Below, piece after piece: positions 1 through 4,587 of a stretch of DNA of 7,871 nucleotides (positions within the stretch are counted from its first letter, which is position 1; each line of letters begins with the position of its first letter). Under the pieces are notes generated by a model. It did no database searches. It worked only from the letters and a program-made list of their open reading frames with translations, and was not told the DNA's origin. Location of the stretch: positions 1 to 7,871 of the forward strand of contig CAZBDU010000154.1 of NCBI GenBank assembly GCA_964490725.1. The letters run 5' to 3'. Position numbers and translations under genes: made by a program. Source of the stretch: CAZBDU01 sp964490725. GTDB lineage: Bacteria > Spirochaetota > Spirochaetia > SZUA-6 > DRHE01.

Positions 1-46
1 CCTATCTGGGAGGGATTTCTTATTCCCCAACTACCTACAAAACGAA

Positions 47-77
47 TTCCCACCCCCGGCCACAAAAGGGTTACAAT
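47..77 (+). promoter_or_regulatory. Possible promoter of the DedA-family gene
   Basis: TACAAT at 72-77 matches the bacterial -10 consensus at five of six positions and stands out in otherwise G/C-dominated DNA. The only -35-like hexamer is TTCCCA at 47-52, 19 bp upstream, which is a poor match with a long spacer. The call rests on the -10 element and its position about 70 nt before the DedA start. The rest of 1-146 shows no gene or other recognisable element. Confidence 0.28.
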
Positions 78-146
78 GGGAGTGGCGCGGCAGTGCCGCG
101 GGAATGGCGCCCTTCAGGGTGCGGAAGCAGGAAAGGAGTGGGTGGG

Positions 147-776
147 ATGGTCTCCGTGGGCCGTCTGCTGGCCCGGTACGGCTACTGGGCGGTGTTCGGC
201 GCGGTGTTTCTCGAGGATTTCGGGCTGCCCGTCCCCGGGGAAACGATGCTGATCGCTTCTTCGGTGGTGGCCGCCGGGGGTGGTCTGTCCCTGGCGCTGC
301 TGGCGCCTCTGGCCTGGGCTGGCGCAGTGCTCGGCGACAACATGGGCTTCCTGATCGGCCGGTTCGGCGGCCGCAGGCTGCTCCTGCGCTATGGCAGGTA
401 CGTGCTGATCACCCCGCGGCGCCTGGGGCGGGCGGAGCGGTTCTTCCGCCGCCGGGGCGGCTGGATCGTTGTCCTGGCGCGCTTCCTCGAGGTTCTCCGC
501 CAGCTCAACGGCGTCATCGCCGGGATGGCGGGCATGCCCTGGAGACGTTTCCTGCTGTTCAACGCACTGGGAGCGGCCCTGTGGGTGGGGTTCTGGTCCA
601 TCCTGGCGTTCGAGCTCGGCAGGCAGGTGCATCGCTACCAGGCCCTGCTCAGGAGATACCAGCTGCCTGTCGTGGTGGGGCTTCTGGCCGTGGCGGCGGT
701 GACCGGGGTGGTCCTCTTTCTGGTGCGCAGGCGGCGCGCAAGGTCCGGGGAGGGTGAGCGGGACGGGTCCCTATAG
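147..776 (+). CDS. DedA-family (SNARE-associated/VTT) integral membrane protein
   Basis: The 209-residue product is a multi-pass inner-membrane protein of the DedA family. Family members act in envelope homeostasis and have been linked to lipid-carrier or phospholipid translocation; the substrate of this one cannot be read from sequence. The family signature is clear: acidic residues then PVPGE (E23, D24, 28-32), a GDNMGFLIGR segment (63-72), and an amphipathic region with R112, R118 and IAGMAGM (124-130). Hydrophobic stretches lie near residues 12-24, 45-65, 135-156 and 173-193, and the tail is Arg-rich and cytoplasmic-looking. The start at 147 is preferred because AAAGGAG (132-138) sits 8 nt upstream. 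An in-frame ATG at 93 would add 18 residues with no membrane character and no good ribosome binding site. The gene converges on the next one with a 4-nt gap. Confidence 0.93.
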   Translation: MVSVGRLLARYGYWAVFGAVFLEDFGLPVPGETMLIASSVVAAGGGLSLALLAPLAWAGAVLGDNMGFLIGRFGGRRLLLRYGRYVLITPRRLGRAERFFRRRGGWIVVLARFLEVLRQLNGVIAGMAGMPWRRFLLFNALGAALWVGFWSILAFELGRQVHRYQALLRRYQLPVVVGLLAVAAVTGVVLFLVRRRRARSGEGERDGSL

Positions 777-780
777 GGCT

Positions 781-1452
781 TCAGCTTCCCGCGCCCGGCG
801 GGCCGGAGCGGAAGAGACCCTGCGGGTCTGCGCCGCTGAGGCCCGCGGCGTAGGAGCGCTCGTCCACCGGCAGCAGCCGGGCGGCGGCCCGCCGGCTGAT
901 GAGGCGCCGCCTCCGTATCTGCTCCGTGCGCCTTGCGATCCCCTCCAGCTCGCGGTCGCTGGTCATCCAGCTCCATCTGTCGAAGGCCCTCAGGTCCAGC
1001 GGGCGGGTGTAGGCGCGGAGCGTCTTCTCGCGCTGGAGGTTGAAGTACTGCTCGAAGTAGGACATCACCAGCTCCCTGAGGGAGCGGTAGACGGGCTCGC
1101 GGTAGCGCAGGCCCACGAAGTTGGACTTGGCCACCGCTCCCCAGAGGCCTTCGACCCGGAAGACCGCCAGCAGGTGCTCGTCGTCCCTGCCGTCCGGATA
1201 CATGTCCACGATCCGCGGGGGGTGACCGATACGGCGCAGAGCGGCCGCCGCGAACAGGGCCCCGTCGAAGCAGTGCGCCACCTTCTCCCTCAGCACCCGC
1301 AGGGGGCAGCGATAGAAGGGGTCGGTGCTGTAGGGGACCGCGTCCAGAAACTCCTGGATCTTCCCCGGGCTGGCCAGCCCTTCCACGAGGCGGCGCTCGG
1401 GCTCGGTGAGCTCGGCGTCAAAGGCGCCGGGGCGCGAGGGCTTGCGGCTCAA
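781..1452 (-). CDS. Transglutaminase-like (cysteine-triad) superfamily protein
   Basis: The 223-residue cytosolic-looking protein has no signal peptide. Its core resembles transglutaminase-like/papain-fold proteins: Cys61 begins a helix (HCFDGALFAAAALRRIG, 60-76), His93 follows an acidic DDE, and N111 in AKSNFVGLRYREPVYRS is the likely third triad member. The block SYFEQYFN...EKTLR (131-146) is, as far as I recall, typical of a widespread uncharacterised bacterial subgroup. Whether it is a protease, amidase or transferase is unknown. The C-terminal 45 residues are Arg/Ala-rich and probably poorly ordered. The start is TTG at 1452-1450, overlapping the stop of the upstream STAS gene as TTGA. 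No strong ribosome binding site precedes it, so translational coupling to the STAS gene is likely. A downstream alternative start cannot be excluded. Confidence 0.8.
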   Translation of the reverse strand: MSRKPSRPGAFDAELTEPERRLVEGLASPGKIQEFLDAVPYSTDPFYRCPLRVLREKVAHCFDGALFAAAALRRIGHPPRIVDMYPDGRDDEHLLAVFRVEGLWGAVAKSNFVGLRYREPVYRSLRELVMSYFEQYFNLQREKTLRAYTRPLDLRAFDRWSWMTSDRELEGIARRTEQIRRRRLISRRAAARLLPVDERSYAAGLSGADPQGLFRSGPPGAGS

Positions 1453-1787
1453 GGGGGGTCCCGCTGCATCTCCAGCGCCCGGTCCACCTTGAGGAGGTGC
1501 AGGACGGTCCAGACGGCGTCGTTGTACCCGCAGATGCGCACGCTGCGGCTCTCCGGGGCAAGCCTGTCCTTGAGCTCCAGGATCACCCCCACGAACCAGG
1601 AGCTCACCTCGGTGACTTCCGTGAGATCGAGAGTGACGAGCTCGTAGGAGCTGGCGGCGGCGCTGTGCAACGCCTTCTCGAAATGGAGCACGTTGTCACC
1701 GGTCATGGCGCCTTTCACGCTGAGAAGGATCTCACGATCGGAGACGGCCCTGACGGTGAGCCGGGACCCGGACCCTGGTTCAGACAT
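1449..1787 (-). CDS. STAS-domain protein (anti-sigma-factor-antagonist-like)
   Basis: The 112-residue single-domain protein follows the STAS fold pattern: an N-terminal strand (REILLSVKGAMTGDN, 18-32), a helix (33-46), a strand ending in LDLTEVTEVSSW (53-64), a helix VGVILELKDRL (66-76), a strand SVRICGY (82-88) and a final helix VWTVLHLLKVDRAL (92-105). In SpoIIAA-type anti-anti-sigma factors the phosphorylated serine lies in a DSSG-like loop. Here that loop reads V61-S62-S63-W64, so the serine is kept while the Asp and Gly are replaced. No partner kinase (RsbW/SpoIIAB type) or phosphatase is encoded in the window. It is the first gene of a two-gene unit with the transglutaminase-like gene. 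The start at 1787 is the only Met fitting the domain; the ribosome binding site is weak (AGAGA). The same frame stays open upstream to 2654, but that stretch is antisense to the methyltransferase. Confidence 0.85.
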   Translation of the reverse strand: MSEPGSGSRLTVRAVSDREILLSVKGAMTGDNVLHFEKALHSAAASSYELVTLDLTEVTEVSSWFVGVILELKDRLAPESRSVRICGYNDAVWTVLHLLKVDRALEMQRDPP

Positions 1788-1801
1788 TTTTCTCTGTGTA
1801 C

Positions 1802-1830
1802 AGCTTAGCGCATCGGGCGCCTTCTTTCCA
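1802..1830 (-). promoter_or_regulatory. Possible promoter of the STAS/transglutaminase-like unit
   Basis: On the minus strand, TGGAAA (1830-1825) and TAAGCT (1807-1802) are separated by 17 bp, in -35/-10 layout. The -10 keeps the key T1, A2 and T6 positions; the -35 matches TTGACA at four of six. The implied leader is very short because the ATG is at 1787. The sequence from the -10 to 1791 is nearly identical to one upstream of the zinc-finger gene at 4240-4257, which raises confidence that it is functional. Confidence 0.38.
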
Positions 1831-1838
1831 CAGCCGGA

Positions 1839-1857
1839 GGGAGCGCCAGGGAGCGCC
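1839..1857. repeat. Tandem 10-bp-period direct repeat in a divergent intergenic region
   Basis: GGGAGCGCC occurs at 1839-1847 and again at 1849-1857, a period of 10 bp, which is about one helical turn. It lies between the two proposed -35 elements of the divergent STAS and methyltransferase promoters. That would suit a regulator binding on one face of the DNA, but two short G/C-rich copies could also arise by chance. Confidence 0.3.
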
Positions 1858-1864
1858 CCGGACC

Positions 1865-1894
1865 TTGTGCCGCCCGGCCCGGGGGATGTATCCT
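1865..1894 (+). promoter_or_regulatory. Possible promoter of the SAM methyltransferase gene
   Basis: TTGTGC (1865-1870) and TATCCT (1889-1894) are separated by 18 bp. The -10 matches consensus at four of six positions and the -35 at three. It lies about 60 nt before the methyltransferase start, in the only A/T-containing part of the second half of the 168-bp intergenic region. Confidence 0.28.
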
Positions 1895-1955
1895 TCCCGG
1901 ACGCGCGGGCCACCCCGCGGAGGAGCCCGCCACCGGAAGGAGGCCGACACCAGGC

Positions 1956-2702
1956 ATGGCGTCTCCCTATGACAGCCTCGCCGCGGACTACAACGCCCTG
2001 TTCGGAGACGTGAAGAGCTGGGCGCAGCGGTGGTACGAGCGCTTTCGGCAGTATCTCGGCCCGGCGCTGGCCGGTGCCAGGATCCTGGATTGCGCCTGCG
2101 GCACCGGAGCTCATGCCTATGCCCTGGCCAGCCACGGGCACCGGGTCAGCGCCGCCGATGCCAGCGAGGGCATGCTGCGGGAGGCGCGGAGGCTGTTCCA
2201 GGAGGCCGGGCTGGCCGTCCCCACCTTCCGCAGCCTCTGGCGGGAGCTGCCGCAGCACGTCGAGGACCCCTTCGACGTGGTGGTGTGCTGCGGTAACTCC
2301 ATCAGCCACTGTCCCAGCGGGGAGGCGGTGGCCGCAGCCGTCGCGGGCATGCGGGCGGCGCTCAGGCCCGGAGGCTACCTGCTGCTGGACAACCGCCACT
2401 GGGAGAAGCTTCTGGCGGAGCGGCCCCGGTTCCAGGTGGGAGCTCCGGCGCTGCACCGCGGCGTGAGGACCCTGCCCATCTACTTCTGGAGCTTTGCAGG
2501 GTGGAAGCGGCCGGTGACGGCGGAGCTGCTGTTCGTATTCGAGCAGCCCGAGGCGATCGCGCACCGCAGCTACGTGCTGGAAATGCACCCCTACCGCATC
2601 GAGGAGCTGCGGCAGCGGCTGAGCGGGTCGGGGTTCGACGAGCCGGAGCTGCACTTCTTCGAGGAGGGAGAACGCTACTGCCTGGTGGCACGCAGGAGGT
2701 GA
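1956..2702 (+). CDS. Class I SAM-dependent methyltransferase, glycine N-methyltransferase-like
   Basis: The 248-residue soluble protein has a complete Rossmann-type methyltransferase core. Motif I is ILDCACGTG (43-51), an acidic residue ends the next strand (AADAS, D68), motif III is FDVVVCCGNSISH (106-118), and LRPGGYLLLDNRHWEKLL (136-153) follows. The DCACGTG, GNSxxH and D-x-R-x-W/Y signatures together are those of glycine/sarcosine N-methyltransferases, so a small amine or amino acid is the likely methyl acceptor, though this is not certain. The N-terminal YDSLAADYN (5-13) is the usual lid helix. The C-terminal half (155-248) forms the variable substrate region and ends in EGERYCLVARR. AAGGAGG at 1937-1943 precedes the ATG by 12 nt, slightly long. 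The gene is divergent from the STAS unit and converges on the following lipoprotein with a 10-nt gap. Confidence 0.9.
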   Translation: MASPYDSLAADYNALFGDVKSWAQRWYERFRQYLGPALAGARILDCACGTGAHAYALASHGHRVSAADASEGMLREARRLFQEAGLAVPTFRSLWRELPQHVEDPFDVVVCCGNSISHCPSGEAVAAAVAGMRAALRPGGYLLLDNRHWEKLLAERPRFQVGAPALHRGVRTLPIYFWSFAGWKRPVTAELLFVFEQPEAIAHRSYVLEMHPYRIEELRQRLSGSGFDEPELHFFEEGERYCLVARRR

Positions 2703-2734
2703 GCGGCCTTCTTCAGCGGCGGAAGCGCGCCTCC
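2695..2734. terminator. Imperfect hairpin across a convergent stop-codon junction
   Basis: GGAGG (2695-2699), GCG (2703-2705) and CTTC (2708-2711) can pair with GAAG (2722-2725), CGC (2726-2728) and CCTCC (2730-2734). This makes a bulged 12-bp stem with a 10-nt loop spanning the stop codons of the methyltransferase and the lipoprotein. There is no U-tract on either strand, so it is not a classical intrinsic terminator. Confidence 0.2.
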
Positions 2735-3417
2735 AGGTAGTCCTGCCGCAGCCGCGACACCAGGCGGTTCGCCGTGTCGTCGGCCAGCCGGGTGAGCCCC
2801 TCAGCGATGGCCTGGTCGGAAAGCTGCGAGAGCACGACCATCGACACGACCTCTCCGCCCGGCTCCTCCAGGCCGAACACCGATGGGGAGACCGGCCTGG
2901 TGGCGTTCAGGCGCGTCCACCAGATGGTGTCTCCCGTTCGCACGTCCCGCAGCCACATCTTCACGTCGATCCTGAAGCTCACGCTGGCAAAGGGGGAGTT
3001 GGCGTCCACGCCGTAGCGCCGGATCTCCAGGTCGATGAGGAAGTCGGCCAGGTCCACTCCGTCCACCGCCTGGCAGCCGAGGAGCTCGGCGCCGTCCTGC
3101 AGGACCTGGCCTTCGATGCGGTCGGGGATCTCCACCTGGTCCAGGGCCTGCTCCATGCGTTCCTGCACCTTGCGGGCCTCGATCTGCTTGGCCACCGCGG
3201 CCCCCGCCCGCAGCGCGGTGCCGATGAGGTCGCGGGAATCGACGAAGATGGGTGAATCGGCGAAGACCTCCGCCCGTGCCGGCGCGTTCATGAGGGCGGC
3301 GATGCGGTGGTCCCGGAACTCGTACTGGCCGAGCTTCCCGATTGAGGCGCAGCCGAAAAGCAGGGCTGCGACAAAGAGGGCTGCCAGGCACTTGCCGACG
3401 GCGGAGAATCCCTTCAT
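2713..3417 (-). CDS. Lipoprotein of unknown function
   Basis: The 234-residue protein begins with a basic N-terminus and hydrophobic core ending in LLFGC, with C23 as the lipidated cysteine. It is therefore exported and membrane-anchored. The mature part has a helical, charged region (about 70-105, KQIEARKVQERMEQALDQVEI), then a probable beta-rich region with LIDLEIRRYGVD (126-137) and a strand-turn segment carrying DVRTGDTIWW (157-166), and a C-terminal helix. The pattern of short strands followed by a GDTIWW turn recalls periplasmic lipoproteins that assemble with outer-membrane or transport complexes, but I cannot assign a family. The start at 3417 is well supported: GGAGGAGGA lies 3-11 nt upstream and a good promoter precedes it. 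The gene is divergent from the sugar-dehydrogenase-like lipoprotein, and both are exported. Confidence 0.85.
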   Translation of the reverse strand: MKGFSAVGKCLAALFVAALLFGCASIGKLGQYEFRDHRIAALMNAPARAEVFADSPIFVDSRDLIGTALRAGAAVAKQIEARKVQERMEQALDQVEIPDRIEGQVLQDGAELLGCQAVDGVDLADFLIDLEIRRYGVDANSPFASVSFRIDVKMWLRDVRTGDTIWWTRLNATRPVSPSVFGLEEPGGEVVSMVVLSQLSDQAIAEGLTRLADDTANRLVSRLRQDYLEARFRR

Positions 3418-3469
3418 GTGTCCTCCTCCCCGTGCTTCCCGGCGGGCTGTCCCGCGGAAGGCTCCCTGT

Positions 3470-3499
3470 ATTATCGGGCAGGGCGGCGCCTCCTGGCAA
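3470..3499 (-). promoter_or_regulatory. Promoter of the unknown lipoprotein gene
   Basis: On the minus strand TTGCCA (3499-3494) and GATAAT (3475-3470) are separated by 18 bp. Each hexamer matches the sigma-70 consensus at five of six positions, making this the best promoter candidate in the window. The implied leader is about 45 nt and contains the GGAGGAGGA ribosome binding site. Confidence 0.5.
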
Positions 3500-3548
3500 G
3501 CCCGCGGCGCCCGCCCCCGCCCGCCCTGCGGAGGTGCGGCCGGGGTCT

Positions 3549-3578
3549 TTGCCGGACCCGGGTGCGGCCTCGTATATT
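3549..3578 (+). promoter_or_regulatory. Promoter of the sugar-dehydrogenase-like lipoprotein gene
   Basis: TTGCCG (3549-3554) and TATATT (3573-3578) are separated by 18 bp, the same -35 core and spacing as the divergent lipoprotein promoter. TATATT matches the -10 consensus at five of six positions. The leader is very short because the start codon is at 3593 or 3599. Confidence 0.42.
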
Positions 3579-3598
3579 TGGATCCGAGGGGGATGGAG

Positions 3599-4204
3599 AT
3601 GCGCAGCCTGTTCGCAATCGTTGCGGGCTTTCTCCTGGCGGCCTGCGCCGGGTCGGCCCAGAATCCGGTCGTGGGCGGTACACCGCAGGGGGTGCGGGAT
3701 CGCTACGTGCCCGACCCCCCGGATCTGCGCGTGGAGACGTGGGTGGAGGGACTGACGGTGCCCTGGGAGCTGGCGTTCCTCACGGACAGGGCGCTGGTGA
3801 CCGAGCGGCCCGGCCGGGTGCGGCTGATCCTGAGAGGCGGACTGGTGGAGGAGCCGTACCTGGAGGTGGACGCCGCGGGTCCGGGGGAAGCCGGATTGAT
3901 GGGCCTGGCGGTTCATCCGCGCTACCCGCGGGAGCCCTTCGTGTACGTGATGTACACCTACGGCGCCGGCGGCCGGCTGTACAACAGGGTCGAGCGCTAC
4001 CGGGACCGCGGCCGCGAGGCGGATCGCTTCCGGGTGGAGTCCATCGAGCGGCTGTTCGCCAGCCCCGGCGGCGGCCGCTACGGCAGGCTGCGGGCCGTAG
4101 TGGCCGGCCCCGACGGCGCGCTGTACGTCAGCACCAGCAATCGCGACGGCCGCGGCCGGACTCGGGAGGGAGACGATCGCATCCTGAGGATCGTTCCACG
4201 GTAG
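3599..4204 (+). CDS. Internally deleted PQQ-dependent sugar dehydrogenase (GSDH)-like lipoprotein
   Basis: The 201-residue lipoprotein has its lipobox ending LLAAC (C16). Full-length GSDH beta-propeller enzymes, which oxidise aldose sugars with PQQ in the periplasm, are nearly twice this length. Residues 48-135 match the first blades (VEGLTVPWELAF, ALVTERPGRVRL, GLMGLAVHPRYP, FVYVMYTY, YNRVERYRDRG). Residues 149-200 match the last blade and C-terminus (RLFA, RYGRLRAVVAGPDGALYVST, SNRDGRG, GDDRILRI). The middle blades are absent, together with the catalytic His of the HNGG/HQSG motif; the only His is H106. PQQ- and calcium-binding residues of the middle region are missing too. The frame is open throughout, so it is annotated as a CDS, but dehydrogenase activity is unlikely. 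GAGGGGG (3586-3592) is 6 nt before ATG 3599, favouring it over the ATG at 3593. Confidence 0.85.
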   Translation: MRSLFAIVAGFLLAACAGSAQNPVVGGTPQGVRDRYVPDPPDLRVETWVEGLTVPWELAFLTDRALVTERPGRVRLILRGGLVEEPYLEVDAAGPGEAGLMGLAVHPRYPREPFVYVMYTYGAGGRLYNRVERYRDRGREADRFRVESIERLFASPGGGRYGRLRAVVAGPDGALYVSTSNRDGRGRTREGDDRILRIVPR

Positions 4205-4217
4205 GCTATCCCGCTTA

Positions 4218-4246
4218 TTCACGCCAGGGCACCGTCTGACTAAGTT
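4218..4246 (+). promoter_or_regulatory. Possible promoter of the UBP zinc-finger gene
   Basis: TTCACG (4218-4223) and TAAGTT (4241-4246) are separated by 17 bp. From 4240 to 4257 the sequence matches 16 of 18 bases with the element upstream of the STAS gene (minus strand 1808-1791), including TGTACACAGA. Its position after the end of the preceding lipoprotein gene suggests the zinc-finger gene has its own promoter. Confidence 0.38.
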
Positions 4247-4277
4247 GTACACAGATACCTGAGCAAGGAGATAGAAA

Positions 4278-4538
4278 ATGGCGACTGAATGCACGCATCT
4301 CGATCAGATCAGAGAGGTGCGTCCGAGCGCCGATGGGTGTGAGGAGTGCCTGAAGACCGGCGATTCCTGGGTGCAGCTGCGGATGTGCCTGGTCTGCGGC
4401 CACGTGGGCTGCTGCGACTCCTCGAAGAACAAGCACGCCCGCAGTCACTTCCAGGAGACAGGCCACCCTCTGGTCCAGGCTTTCAAGGCGGACAGGGACT
4501 GGCGCTGGTGCTACATCGACGAGACCTATCTGGATTGA
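4278..4538 (+). CDS. UBP-type (zf-UBP) zinc-finger protein
   Basis: The 86-residue protein is almost entirely one UBP-type zinc finger, the fold that in eukaryotic deubiquitinases binds the C-terminus of ubiquitin. All expected ligand positions appear: C5 and H7, C21 and C24, C37 and C40, C45 and C46 in CGHVGCC, H53 and H57, and H63. The block DWRWCYIDE (74-82) is the usual C-terminal signature of the bacterial stand-alone form. The role of these proteins in bacteria without ubiquitin is not known, and nothing ubiquitin-like is encoded nearby. AAGGAG (4265-4270) lies 7 nt upstream of the ATG. It follows the sugar-dehydrogenase-like gene by 73 nt, with a promoter-like element in the gap, and converges on the alcohol dehydrogenase gene. 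Confidence 0.92.
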   Translation: MATECTHLDQIREVRPSADGCEECLKTGDSWVQLRMCLVCGHVGCCDSSKNKHARSHFQETGHPLVQAFKADRDWRWCYIDETYLD

Positions 4539-4545
4539 GGTGAAA

Positions 4546-4580
4546 CCGGGCCGGGAGGAGGATGCCCGCTTCCCGCCCGG
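4546..4580. terminator. Possible bidirectional hairpin between convergent genes
   Basis: CCGGGCCGGGA (4546-4556) pairs with TCCCGCCCGG (4571-4580), a 10-bp stem with one bulged C and a 14-nt loop. It lies in the 49-nt gap between the zinc-finger gene and the alcohol dehydrogenase gene. On the minus strand it is followed by only TTTC, and on the plus strand by no T-run, so termination would be weak or protein-assisted. Confidence 0.35.
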
Positions 4581-4587
4581 GCCACCG

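Noticed and set aside
769..778. The perfect 10-bp palindrome CCCTATAGGG over the DedA stop codon
   Set aside because: It is too short, with a four-base loop and three G-C pairs as a hairpin, and has no T-run. It is noted only as part of the convergent-junction pattern.
788..802. A CCCGC/GCGGG hairpin just inside the transglutaminase-like gene end
   Set aside because: A five-pair G/C stem inside a coding region of this composition is expected by chance, and no T-run follows.
754..1647. A 297-residue plus-strand open frame
   Set aside because: It is antisense to the transglutaminase-like and STAS genes, both of which have clear family motifs, and its own product shows none.
1449..2654. A 401-residue minus-strand open frame that would extend the STAS protein far upstream
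   Set aside because: Only its last 112 codons have STAS character. The upstream part is antisense to the well-supported methyltransferase and is low-complexity Pro/Arg/Gly sequence typical of open frames in G/C-rich DNA.
3035..3598. The plus-strand open frame upstream of the sugar-dehydrogenase-like start
   Set aside because: It is antisense to the lipoprotein gene and crosses the divergent promoters. The signal peptide and ribosome binding site place the real start at 3599.
3940..3990. Further TGTACA and CTGTACA occurrences inside the sugar-dehydrogenase-like gene
   Set aside because: They encode ordinary codons (for example Leu-Tyr-Asn) and lack the flanking bases of the 18-bp upstream element, so they are not treated as regulatory sites.
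2801..4294. A 497-residue minus-strand open frame
   Set aside because: It overlaps the lipoprotein gene in another frame and is antisense to the sugar-dehydrogenase-like gene. Its translation has no recognisable domain and is a shadow of those genes.
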